DNA of 9,455 nucleotides from Bacillota bacterium (GCA_021786555.1 JAJYNB010000190.1:1-9455), one strand, 5' to 3'; numbered from the stretch's first letter, positions 1 to 6,787 are shown. Made by a program: numbers and translations. Notes: generated from the sequence alone by a model not told the origin.

Positions 1-974
1 ATAGCCGCGACCACCCTGCTTACATTTCCCATATCCACAGAACCCATGGCGGTCTGGACCGGAATGATTCTGGAGACCCCCAGAAAGCGCAAGTTTCTGG
101 TAAATATATCAGCCAGAGCCCGGTTGGAGCACATTTCATCATAGGACAGTTCGAACTTGCGCCAGGTAACCTGGGCGCCGATCATACCGGCAGCCCCCTG
201 GGCACAGCCGATTACTTTCTCCCGCAATTCGTCCAAATCCCGCCTTTTGGCCGCCCGCAGGTAGAGCCTGGCCACAGCCCTTTCGGGAATAATGTTAGGC
301 GTTATGCCGCCTTCGGTAATAATCCCGCTGACCCGGGCATCTTCCGACAACTGCTTTTTTAGCGAATTCAACCCGACAAAAAAGTTCAGGACCGCATCCA
401 GAGCATTTATGCCGCAATGAGCAGCAGAAGCCGCGTGGGCAGCCTTACCCACAAAAATAAATTCCAGGGCATCCAGGGCAAGAGTGGCAACCTCTGACAC
501 GTTCTGACTTCCCGGGTGAAACATCAAGGTGGCGTCCAGGTCGTCAAAGTAGCCATGTTCCGCCAGGGTTACCTTGCCGCCACTGGTTTCCTCTGCCGGT
601 GTTCCCATTACCACTACCATACCCGGCAGGTTAGCCAGCCTGGCCAAGGCCGCCGCTGCCCCAACGCTGGCAGCCGCTATCAGGTTATGACCGCACCCAT
701 GCCCTACCCCAGGCAAGGCATCATATTCGGCCAGAAGTGCAACACTTGGGCCTGTATTGCCCCGGGTAAGCTTGGCCTTAAAGGCGGTGGTTAGACCGCC
801 GATTCCCGGGTCGACTGAAAACCCCTGTTCCTGCAGAAACCCGGTGAGAACCCCGGCCGCGTAATGTTCCTGGTGCCCAAGTTCCGGGTTTCTGCCAATC
901 AACGTCGCAATGCGGTAAATTTCAGGCTTAAGCTCGTCTACCAGTTTACATACCTGCTCTTTCCCCACACCCAT
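1..974 (-). CDS. M20-family amidohydrolase (ACY1L2/PM20D2-like), 3' end outside window
   Basis: Partial gene: ATG at 974 and an open frame of 324 codons to the window edge. The translation shows the M20 metal centre: EYDALPGVGHGCGHN (residues 83-97, with metal-ligand His/Cys), the general-base pair EE in GTPAEETSGG (128-129), and a dimerisation-lid stretch beginning GKAAHAA and ending GINALDA. The EYDALPG-GHGCGHN form is typical of the ACY1L2/PM20D2 and p-aminobenzoyl-glutamate hydrolase branch of M20, cytosolic enzymes that cleave amide or dipeptide bonds; animal PM20D2 acts on dipeptides carrying basic amino acids. The exact substrate here is not determinable. AGGTGA at 982-987, 7 nt before the ATG, fixes the start and overlaps the stop codon of the anti-sigma gene, so the gene is very probably translated from the sigma operon mRNA. 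No signal peptide is seen. Family confident, substrate unknown. Confidence 0.88.
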   Translation of the reverse strand, partial: MGVGKEQVCKLVDELKPEIYRIATLIGRNPELGHQEHYAAGVLTGFLQEQGFSVDPGIGGLTTAFKAKLTRGNTGPSVALLAEYDALPGVGHGCGHNLIAAASVGAAAALARLANLPGMVVVMGTPAEETSGGKVTLAEHGYFDDLDATLMFHPGSQNVSEVATLALDALEFIFVGKAAHAASAAHCGINALDAVLNFFVGLNSLKKQLSEDARVSGIITEGGITPNIIPERAVARLYLRAAKRRDLDELREKVIGCAQGAAGMIGAQVTWRKFELSYDEMCSNRALADIFTRNLRFLGVSRIIPVQTAMGSVDMGNVSRVVAA

Positions 975-985
975 TTTATTTTCAC

Positions 986-1573
986 CTATTTCTTATATCC
1001 TATCAGCCGTTGCACATCATCAACAATTTCCCTTGCCATAATCCAAACGAAGAAGCCCACCGCGGCGAGCGAGGCCCACCCACTGGAATTACCCATAACG
1101 GAATTCACAGCCATACTCAGGGCTTTACCCCTGTCATCCAGGCCGGACAGCCACTCGGCCAGGCTGGAAAATCCTGCTGGATTAAACAGCACCAGCCGGC
1201 TCAACAGCCAAGACAAGGTATTGTCAAAAGCAGCCTCCAACTGCTGCCAGAACATGGCTGTGAGCAAGCCTAGCCCTCCCAGGCCCAGGGCTAACACCCC
1301 CCAGCCCAAATAACGGGCTATCTGACGGCGGCGCTGGATTTCCAGTTCTTCCGGCGTCCGTTCCAGTTCCAATGCACCCAAAATCCCTGCCAGGAAACCG
1401 GGCTCAGGCTCAGGGAAATCCCCGGGCCCGAGCAGGCCGAACAATTTTTCTAATTGCCTGAACTCCTCCCGGCAGGCAGAACAGCCAATTAAATGTTCCT
1501 CAACCAGAGTTCTCTGTTCCGTGTCAGCTTTATTGTCTAGATACAGCCCTAACAGGTGTTTTGGACATTTCAC
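986..1573 (-). CDS. Zinc-finger (ZAS) membrane anti-sigma factor
   Basis: A 195-residue protein starting at GTG 1573. The N-terminus carries the zinc-binding anti-sigma motif: Cys3, then His27-x3-Cys31-x2-Cys34 (EEHLIGCSACREEF). It is followed by a charged linker, a clear membrane helix at about residues 88-109 (GVLALGLGGLGLLTAMFW) and a second hydrophobic segment at about 166-181. This is the layout of RsiW-like proteins that hold an ECF sigma factor at the membrane and release it after regulated proteolysis. The frame is open much further upstream, to 1747, but that extension lies inside the sigma gene; GTG 1573 puts Cys3 where ZAS proteins have it and has GGAG 6 nt upstream, inside an eight-G run. 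It overlaps the sigma gene by 44 bp, longer than the usual 1-4 bp. The ligand or stress sensed is not evident. Confidence 0.85.
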   Translation of the reverse strand: MKCPKHLLGLYLDNKADTEQRTLVEEHLIGCSACREEFRQLEKLFGLLGPGDFPEPEPGFLAGILGALELERTPEELEIQRRRQIARYLGWGVLALGLGGLGLLTAMFWQQLEAAFDNTLSWLLSRLVLFNPAGFSSLAEWLSGLDDRGKALSMAVNSVMGNSSGWASLAAVGFFVWIMAREIVDDVQRLIGYKK

Positions 1574-2135
1574 TGTGTTCTCCCCCCCCTTCCAGTAATA
1601 TCTGCTTGCGCAGGGCCTCCCTGGCCCTGAACAGGTGGGTTTTAACAGAACTAACCGGTATATCCAGCGCTTGGGAAATTTCTTCGTAAGAAAGCTCCTG
1701 CATATGGCGGAGTACCAAAACATTCTTGAATTTGGCTGGCAGGGCATTGATCGCTTTCTGTACCTGCAGGCTTGTTTCCTGTGTCTCCAGCTGCTTTAGC
1801 GGGTCCACGCCGCCAGCCACCTGCCGTTCGCCGCCATCGGGCAGCGGTTCGTCCAAGGAAACATTGTTGCGGCCCTTACGGCGCAGGGCGTCAATACACA
1901 GGTTGTTGGCTATGGAATAAAGCCAGGGGGAAAACCTGCTGTTCTCCTTAAATCTGGCTAAAGCCCGGTAAGATTTAAGAAAAGCCTCCTGGGCTATATC
2001 CCTGGCATCCTCCCGGTTGCCAACCATCCTGTACGCCAAGGCAAAAATCGGTTTTTGGTAGCGGTGCACAAGTTCGGCAAAGGCTTCCTTGTCCCCGCGT
2101 ACAGCCTTAAAGGCTAATTCTTCATCGCTGAACAT
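1530..2135 (-). CDS. ECF-family RNA polymerase sigma factor (SigW-like)
   Basis: 201 residues. Region 2 spans roughly residues 18-90 (FAELVHRYQKPIFALAYRMV, DARDIAQEAFLKSYRAL, FSPWLYSIANNLCIDALRR) and contacts core polymerase and the -10 element. Region 4 spans about 125-178 (INALPAKFKNVLVLRHMQEL, SYEEISQALDIPVSSVKTHL, FRAREALRK), the helix-turn-helix that reads the -35 element. The linker is short, as in ECF group sigmas. ATG 2135 is preceded by GGGAGG (2140-2145). The last 16 residues (EHSEMSKTPVRAVSRQ) follow an eight-G run, overlap the anti-sigma frame and do not look like a normal ECF tail; with nine Gs the protein would end RTQ at a TGA overlapping the anti-sigma GTG. A SigW-type promoter lies about 50 bp upstream, implying autoregulation. 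Which ECF subgroup it belongs to cannot be settled from sequence inspection. Confidence 0.92.
   Translation of the reverse strand: MFSDEELAFKAVRGDKEAFAELVHRYQKPIFALAYRMVGNREDARDIAQEAFLKSYRALARFKENSRFSPWLYSIANNLCIDALRRKGRNNVSLDEPLPDGGERQVAGGVDPLKQLETQETSLQVQKAINALPAKFKNVLVLRHMQELSYEEISQALDIPVSSVKTHLFRAREALRKQILLEGGGEHSEMSKTPVRAVSRQ
1582..1589 (-). other. Eight-G homopolymer at the sigma/anti-sigma junction
   Basis: Read on the minus strand, eight consecutive G lie inside the last sigma codons and also form part of the anti-sigma Shine-Dalgarno (GGAG, 6 nt before GTG 1573). As given, sigma reads through into the anti-sigma frame region and stops at 1530. One extra G would stop sigma at TGA 1570-1572, giving a GTGA overlap. 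One fewer G would fuse sigma in frame to the anti-sigma (about 382 residues). Confidence 0.9.
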
Positions 2136-2142
2136 CTGTCCT

Positions 2143-2155
2143 CCCTGTTACAGGG
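2143..2155 (-). promoter_or_regulatory. Small palindrome touching the sigma ribosome-binding site
   Basis: CCCTG and CAGGG, with a 3-nt loop (the sequence is a 13-nt near-perfect palindrome), lie in the sigma leader. In the mRNA the 3' arm CAGGG supplies the first bases of the AGGGAGG ribosome-binding site, so the hairpin could partly mask it, or it could be an operator. Function is speculative. Confidence 0.35.
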
Positions 2156-2185
2156 AAAATTTCCTTCAACCTCTCTTGTGGTAAT

Positions 2186-2211
2186 TACGCCCGAACCCTA
2201 AAAATGTTTCG
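2186..2211 (-). promoter_or_regulatory. ECF (SigW-type) promoter upstream of the sigma gene
   Basis: Minus-strand CGAAAC (2206-2211) and CGTA (2186-2189) are separated by exactly 16 nt, and the -35 box is followed by a T-run (ATTTTT). This matches the well-known SigW-group pattern TGAAAC-N16-CGTA except for the first base. Predicted transcription start is about 2178, leaving a leader of about 40 nt before ATG 2135. The -35 box begins 12 nt after the amrS stop codon. It probably makes the sigma/anti-sigma/M20 unit autoregulated. Confidence 0.75.
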
Positions 2212-2222
2212 TTGCAAATTTT

Positions 2223-3083
2223 TCAGACATTACCCAGATAGACGTGTGTCAGATATTGCCTGGCCTCATGCAAAGCCTGGTTCATGCTGTGCCGCGGTGT
2301 AGGTGGTAAATCCATTTTATAATTTGGAAAATACCGGGTCAAGTGCAACGGTATGTCAGGTCTGATTTCCGCCAGGAACTTGGCCAGAGCCCCTATCTCC
2401 TCCGCCGTGTCATTTTTGCCGGGAATCAACAGGGTAGTGACCTCCAGGTGACAGTACTCCGCCATGAGACGGGCATTTTCCAGGACAGGGGAAAGGGAAG
2501 CGCCGCACAGCTGGCGGTAAAAATCATCCGCATAGGACTTGATGTCCAGATTGATCGCATCGATATAAGGCAGAAGCTCTTGCAAAGGTTCTTTTTCCAG
2601 ATAGCCGTTAGTTACCAGCACATTGCTCAGCCCATACTGTTTTACCGCCCGGGAGCTGTCCAACACGTACTCGTACCAAATGACCGGTTCGGAGTAGGTA
2701 TAGGCAATCCCGATGCAGTCAGGGTGTGAATTCTTATACTGCTGCGCCAAATCAACCAATTCCTCCGGGCTGATTTTCCGAGTATCGGGCTTCTGCTGTG
2801 AGATTGACCAGTTTTGACAGTAGCTGCAGCGGAAATTGCAGCCGAAAGAGCCCACTGACAGAATGGAACTTCCCGGTTGAAAGCGTCGGAGGGGTTTCTT
2901 TTCAATAGGATCTAAGGAGATGCTTGAAACCTGGCCATAGTTAAGGCTGTAGAGCTTCCCCTGCAAGTTCTGCCTGGCCTGGCAGATGCCAAGCTGGCCT
3001 TCCCCCAGGCGGCAGTGATGAGGGCAGAGATAACAGACCACCCGCCCCTCACTTTTAGTCTCATAGTACATGGCCTCGTGCAC
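2223..3083 (-). CDS. amrS: AmmeMemoRadiSam system radical SAM enzyme, short C-terminus
   Basis: 286 residues. The radical SAM cluster motif is GCNFRCSYC (Cys82, Cys86, Cys89), which binds a [4Fe-4S] cluster and S-adenosylmethionine. The N-terminal CYLCPHHCRLGEGQLGIC (Cys17/20/24/34) and the segment LDPIEKKPLRRF are hallmarks of the AmmeMemoRadiSam (PflA-like) family; GIAYTYSEP and VTNGYLEKEPL follow. The reaction and substrate of the family are not established. The start is GTG 3083: AAGGAGGA (3091-3098) sits 7 nt upstream, while ATG 3071 would be 19 nt away. From what I know of the family, members usually run about 330-340 residues and end in a Cys-rich tail after YLGNVPG; this one stops directly after HVYLGNV, and no remnant of the tail is seen in any frame downstream. 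It follows the Memo-AMMECR1 gene across a repeat element. Confidence 0.88.
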   Translation of the reverse strand: MHEAMYYETKSEGRVVCYLCPHHCRLGEGQLGICQARQNLQGKLYSLNYGQVSSISLDPIEKKPLRRFQPGSSILSVGSFGCNFRCSYCQNWSISQQKPDTRKISPEELVDLAQQYKNSHPDCIGIAYTYSEPVIWYEYVLDSSRAVKQYGLSNVLVTNGYLEKEPLQELLPYIDAINLDIKSYADDFYRQLCGASLSPVLENARLMAEYCHLEVTTLLIPGKNDTAEEIGALAKFLAEIRPDIPLHLTRYFPNYKMDLPPTPRHSMNQALHEARQYLTHVYLGNV

Positions 3084-3090
3084 CTAGCTA

Positions 3091-3098
3091 TCCTCCTT
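3091..3098 (-). promoter_or_regulatory. amrS ribosome-binding site at the edge of the repeat element
   Basis: AAGGAGGA is a strong Shine-Dalgarno 7 nt before GTG 3083 and decides that start. Its first bases belong to a degenerate heptamer unit (CTGAAGG, 3095-3101 read on the minus strand), so the repeat array appears to run directly into the ribosome-binding site. Confidence 0.75.
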
Positions 3099-3362
3099 CA
3101 GGAGTCAGGAGTCAGAAGTCAGGAGTCAGAATAATTTAAGTCAAGTATTCAAGAATAGGACAACGGGATGGTTCTTATGTCCCGGCAAGTATTGCCGACT
3201 TTTGACGCTTGCCCGTAAGTCATGCGCATGGTTATCAACTGCTTGGCTTTAGTCAGCAAGAACCTTCCCGGGATGACTCATACACCTTCTGACTCCTGAC
3301 TCCTGACTTCTGAATTCCTTCTGAATTCTGACTCCCGACTTCTGACTCCTGACTTCTGACCC
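3095..3362. repeat. Element bounded by inverted heptamer arrays (MITE/STRR-like)
   Basis: The 287-bp gap between amrBA and amrS holds no gene. On its left, 3102-3129 is four perfect-register heptamers (GAGTCAG or AAGTCAG), plus a degenerate unit at 3095-3101. On its right, 3289-3362 is about ten heptamers of the complementary form (CTGACTC/CTGACTT/CTGAATT) with a 4-nt break at 3317-3320. The arrays are in inverted orientation, and 3111-3129 can pair perfectly with 3342-3360 over 19 bp. The non-repetitive core (3130-3288) contains a nested inverted repeat, GGGATGGTTCTT (3165-3176) against AAGAACCTTCCC (3258-3269), with one mismatch, and a 6-bp hairpin CGGCAA-GTA-TTGCCG (3183-3197). No open frame of note. 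It resembles short tandem repeat or MITE-like intergenic elements; mobility is inferred, not shown. Confidence 0.85.
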
Positions 3363-3370
3363 CCAAGCAG

Positions 3371-4780
3371 CTAGTAGTAGCGTTTGACTTCAAAGCGGCT
3401 TAACTGCACCTGTTCATCGGGAGCAATATCTGCTTTTTGGCGTACAATCCGCAGCTGTTCTTCAACGCTGTCTACACCTTCCAGGTTCGGCAGGAGGAGC
3501 CCAGAACGCCGGCCGCGGCGGACAATCACCCCGTAGCGCTTAGGGTCAAGATCCGCTGGGCTGTCAACAGGCTCTTCCTCGCCAAGGACATCCACGGAGC
3601 AGGTCAACTGAGACAGCTCCTCCAGTTCCACCGGGAAAAATCGGGGATCCTGAGTCCCGGCGCTGACGGCGTTGTAAATCACTTCCCTGGCCAAATCGGG
3701 TTGGGTTGCGGCTATGGTGCCGATACAACCCCGCAGCTCACCCTGTTTTTTTAGAGAGACGAACACTCCGGCGCGCTGCGGCAGGTTCTCCGCCGGCTGC
3801 GGGTACTTGTCCAGGTACTCCCCCGTGCGCAGGTAGTGGTCAAGACTGGCCATAGCCAGGGCTGCTACAGGGTGCTGAGCCGACCTGGCCCGGACTGCCC
3901 GCTCGCTGCGCCGATGCCGGAAGTCCTCCACCAGTTTACCCGGAACTCCGCCTTTGCCCTCGGGTACAAGTCCGGCAACCAGGTAGCCCACACCGAAGGG
4001 TCCCTCATAGCTGTACACCCGGCTCTTGACATTAAATCCGTCCAAGGCTCCCAGCAGGATGTTCAGGGGACGGTAGCCGCATTCCCCCGCAGCCTCCAAA
4101 AGGGAAGGCTCCAGATCCAAAATAGCGGTGAAATCAATTTGCTCTAACGCATGGCAGACGGCGTGGTCAAATTCCCGGCCCCGCCGGTTGTATCCGGCGG
4201 GCGCCTCAGGTGTCAGACGGTGGGAAAGATCCCCGCTGGCAACTACCGCCACCCTGTCAGGCCCCGCTTCCACCGCCTGCTGGATGGCCATGCCAAAGTC
4301 ATACAGCTCGTCGGGTTGAACCCAGGCCATTCCCATGACTACCACTTTTCCCTTAAAGCCGGCCCGGCTGAAGTAGTCCAGCGGTACCATGACGCCGTGG
4401 TCCAACTCCAGTTTGACTCCATAGCGGCGTGCCTCAGCCTTGTCGGCAACGGTAGCAAAGATTCCTTTGCCTCCGGCTGCAGCGGCGATTCTCTCAGCGA
4501 GTTCCCTGTCATTGGCATATTCCAGCTGCACCTGCGGCGCCCCGAAAGCTGCAAAATCCCCTTTCAGTTTTTCCCCACCGAGGATCACCATGCCATCCTG
4601 AAAGACCGGACCGTGAGGGGAAATAAAGACGATGGTTTCCGGAGCCTCAGCTGCCACATCACGGGCCAGTTCCTCCAAGCCGGATACGGTTTTCGCGGCC
4701 TTGAACCTCTCCCTGCCGCCCACGCCCTCTATTATGATGGGAGGATGGGGAGATAAGGCCCCCAAAACAAGACTTCCCAT
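3371..4780 (-). CDS. Memo-AMMECR1 fusion protein of the AmmeMemoRadiSam system
   Basis: 469 residues with two domains. Residues 1 to about 270 form a Memo/LigB-like (class III extradiol dioxygenase fold) domain: ALSPHPPII with His12, FISPHGP with His56, DHGVMVPLDYF and ASGDLSHRL, the His positions expected around the metal site. Residues about 295-469 form the AMMECR1 domain, with LRGCIG at 349-354 and the conserved SAGTQDPRFFPVELEEL. Such fusions occur in Firmicutes and represent two of the three components (AmrB and AmrA) of AmmeMemoRadiSam; the third, the radical SAM enzyme, lies downstream. The biochemical role of the system is not established. The ATG at 4780 follows a G-rich Shine-Dalgarno (AGGGGG) that overlaps the arginase stop; only 11 bp separate the genes, so they are co-transcribed. 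No frameshift or domain loss seen. Confidence 0.93.
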   Translation of the reverse strand: MGSLVLGALSPHPPIIIEGVGGRERFKAAKTVSGLEELARDVAAEAPETIVFISPHGPVFQDGMVILGGEKLKGDFAAFGAPQVQLEYANDRELAERIAAAAGGKGIFATVADKAEARRYGVKLELDHGVMVPLDYFSRAGFKGKVVVMGMAWVQPDELYDFGMAIQQAVEAGPDRVAVVASGDLSHRLTPEAPAGYNRRGREFDHAVCHALEQIDFTAILDLEPSLLEAAGECGYRPLNILLGALDGFNVKSRVYSYEGPFGVGYLVAGLVPEGKGGVPGKLVEDFRHRRSERAVRARSAQHPVAALAMASLDHYLRTGEYLDKYPQPAENLPQRAGVFVSLKKQGELRGCIGTIAATQPDLAREVIYNAVSAGTQDPRFFPVELEELSQLTCSVDVLGEEEPVDSPADLDPKRYGVIVRRGRRSGLLLPNLEGVDSVEEQLRIVRQKADIAPDEQVQLSRFEVKRYY

Positions 4781-4791
4781 AAGACACCCCC

Positions 4792-5700
4792 TCAGATAAT
4801 CCGTTTGCCGAAGGCTGAGGTGATAAGCCCCACTGCCAGCTCGGCAGTTTTGTTGCGCGTATCCAGGATGGGGTTTACTTCAGCCACTTCCATTGAAGAC
4901 ATAATTCCAGCCTCGGCCACCAGTTCCATGGCCAGGTGAGCCTCGCGGTAGTTAATGCCGCCTGGCACCGGTGTCCCCACACCCGGGGCCTCAGACGGAT
5001 CAATTACATCCATGTCAAAACTCACGTGCACACCGTCTGTGCCGTCTGCGGCTATGTCTATGGCCCGCCGCATCACCTCTTTCATCCCCAGTTGGTCAAT
5101 GTCACTCATGGTAAACACGGTGATCCTGGTCTTTAACAACACTTCCCTCTCCTGTGTGTCAAGATTGCGGATGCCAATCAGCACAGTGTTTTCCTCGCTG
5201 GCCTTTGGACCTTCCCCTCCGGCCCTGACCAGCCTGCTGTCCCCTATGCCCATCCCGACTGAGAGCGGCATGCCATGGATATTGCCGCTGCTGGTGGTCT
5301 CGGGCGAGTTAAAGTCGCCGTGGGTGTCAAACCACAATACACCCATTTTTTTCTTTACCCGGGCCATGCCTGACAGACTGCCTATGCCGATGCTGTGGTC
5401 TCCGCCCAGAATTAAAGGGACAAACCCCTCCCCTGCTGCTTCAGCCACCATATCGCATAACTCCTGGCTGACCTTGAGAATTTCCGGCAAGTACTTCAGT
5501 TTACTGTCCTTGATTTCCCTGCTTTCTGGCTGGGGGACATGGATGTTGCCCATGTCTTCCACCACCAGTCCCATTCGCAGCAGCTTGAGGTTCAGCCCTG
5601 CATAGCGGATGGCGCTCGGGCCCATGTCCACTCCCCTGCGGTCAGCTCCCAGGTCGATTGGAACACCAATTATCCTTACTTTTTTGCGTGTATCATCCAC
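4792..5700 (-). CDS. rocF: Arginase
   Basis: About 302 residues of the ureohydrolase family; hydrolyses L-arginine to L-ornithine and urea in the cytosol with a binuclear Mn centre. Metal ligands are visible: GGDHS (His102), FDTHGDFN (Asp125, His127, Asp129) and SFDMDVIDP (Asp229, Asp231). SGNIHGMP carries the substrate-binding Ser/Asn and catalytic His142. The opening DLGADRRGVDMGPSAIRYAG, the GVGTPVPGG loop and EVNPILDTRNKTAELAV are typical of true arginases rather than agmatinases. GTG 5700 is preferred because GGGGTGA lies 5 nt upstream; the in-frame GTG 5709, three codons earlier, has no recognisable Shine-Dalgarno. It follows the ornithine racemase by 7-16 bp, and its product is that enzyme's substrate. 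Anaerobic ornithine users often obtain ornithine through arginine deiminase instead, so arginase here is notable. Confidence 0.92.
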   Translation of the reverse strand: MDDTRKKVRIIGVPIDLGADRRGVDMGPSAIRYAGLNLKLLRMGLVVEDMGNIHVPQPESREIKDSKLKYLPEILKVSQELCDMVAEAAGEGFVPLILGGDHSIGIGSLSGMARVKKKMGVLWFDTHGDFNSPETTSSGNIHGMPLSVGMGIGDSRLVRAGGEGPKASEENTVLIGIRNLDTQEREVLLKTRITVFTMSDIDQLGMKEVMRRAIDIAADGTDGVHVSFDMDVIDPSEAPGVGTPVPGGINYREAHLAMELVAEAGIMSSMEVAEVNPILDTRNKTAELAVGLITSAFGKRII

Positions 5701-5716
5701 TGCTATCACCCCGGAT

Positions 5717-6787
5717 TTAGAATTCTCTTACCCGTTTGCTGACGAAGGGGGAGGTCATTGCTCCCAGGAGGCCCCCGTAGTTCAGGCCGAATTTGACAAT
5801 GTCGCCAACTTTAATGCCCGGTTTTTTTCCGGCATCCAGAATCAAATGGTCACTGCTGGCCCCGATTACCTGTACTCTCCCATCGAGGGGGTAGATGCCG
5901 TCCGACGGGACGTCCTGACGTCCCAACGCTACAATAGCCCTGATCATGGGGCCCTTGTCCTCGAAATTGGGCACATGGCCGAAGGCATCCTGACCAACTG
6001 TCCCCCTGGGCAGGGAAGGCTTAACGTGCACTTCAACCACTTCCGCCCTGATCACAAAGGCATCCTGATAGGTGTCTGGCAAAGGGTTGCGCGCCACAGT
6101 CTCCCGTCCGAGCAGAATTCCTTCCCCAATCCGCAGGTGGCTTATGCCCGGTGGAATCTGCTGGTTAAACAGCATCCCGAGACTGCTGCTGTTCCCTCCT
6201 GATACTACCTCTAATTTTGTGCCGGTTTCCCGTTCCACATTCTCAGCCAGTTCCACCAACTGATGGAGATTTTCCTCTGATGGCGTAACCCCGCCGTAAC
6301 ACGCCAGATTCACCCCCAGGCCGCGCAGCCGGAGCCCCCTGGTCTTACTTACCTGCCGTGCCAGGGGAACCACTTCCTTAGGCAGAACCCCTTCCCGCAG
6401 GTCCCCCAGGTCCACCATAATAATTACCCTGTGCTGCTTATCCCGGCGTTTGGCCTCCTCCCCCAGGGCGGACATAACTTCATATTCAGAGTTGAGACTG
6501 GTATCAGCCAGGGCCACCGTGTCTTTTACCCGGGAAAGCCCTGGAATTCTTAACAACATAAGCTGTACCCCCAAGCCTAACCGCCGTAAGTGCTCCAGGT
6601 TTTCCAGCCTCGAATCGGCCAGTTCCCTTACTCCCCCGGCCACCATGGCCCGGGCCACCGCCTCATGGGCCAGGCAGGCCTTGGTCACCCCTGCGACTTT
6701 AATATTTTGGGCCGCTGCCTTCTCACACACGAGCCGGGCATTGTGGGTGAGCTTGGCCAAATCAATCACAATTTCCGGGTAGGCCAA
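5717..6787 (-). CDS. orr: Ornithine racemase (PLP-dependent, alanine racemase fold)
   Basis: 356 residues. It has the N-terminal TIM-barrel of fold-type III PLP enzymes: the opening AYPEIVIDLAKLTHNARLV and the PLP-Schiff-base lysine Lys36 in GVTKACLAHEAVARAM, then SGGNSSSLGML, HLRIGEGILLGRET and DAFGHVP. These resemble the clostridial ornithine racemase Orr, which interconverts L- and D-ornithine to feed D-ornithine 4,5-aminomutase; a related amino-acid racemase cannot be wholly excluded, but the neighbourhood (OraE, GlmL-like chaperone, arginase) strongly favours ornithine. The start is TTG 6787, supported by GGAAGGG about 6 nt upstream and by the alignment of AYPEIVIDL with the usual N-terminus. 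It is separated from the chaperone gene by 135 bp containing a stem-loop and runs almost directly into arginase. Confidence 0.9.
   Translation of the reverse strand: MAYPEIVIDLAKLTHNARLVCEKAAAQNIKVAGVTKACLAHEAVARAMVAGGVRELADSRLENLEHLRRLGLGVQLMLLRIPGLSRVKDTVALADTSLNSEYEVMSALGEEAKRRDKQHRVIIMVDLGDLREGVLPKEVVPLARQVSKTRGLRLRGLGVNLACYGGVTPSEENLHQLVELAENVERETGTKLEVVSGGNSSSLGMLFNQQIPPGISHLRIGEGILLGRETVARNPLPDTYQDAFVIRAEVVEVHVKPSLPRGTVGQDAFGHVPNFEDKGPMIRAIVALGRQDVPSDGIYPLDGRVQVIGASSDHLILDAGKKPGIKVGDIVKFGLNYGGLLGAMTSPFVSKRVREF

Noticed and set aside
1574..1747. Longer anti-sigma frame starting at 1747 (253 residues)
   Set aside because: The extra 58 residues lie inside the sigma region-4 coding sequence and look like an out-of-frame shadow; ZAS Cys3 belongs at the N-terminus.
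3183..3205. CGGCAA-GTA-TTGCCG followed by ACTTTTG as a terminator
   Set aside because: The stem is short and the T-run lies on the plus strand, where no gene ends; it is not a terminator for the minus-strand operon.
3221..3230. CATGCGCATG perfect palindrome
   Set aside because: Ten bases, no second copy nearby and no clear role; kept only as part of the repeat element core.
3102..3360. Heptamer arrays as a CRISPR
   Set aside because: Units are 7 nt and contiguous with no unique spacers between repeats.
4151..4756. 201-codon plus-strand open frame inside the Memo-AMMECR1 gene
   Set aside because: It is antisense to a gene with clear domain motifs, shows no recognisable motifs of its own and no ribosome-binding site that I can see.
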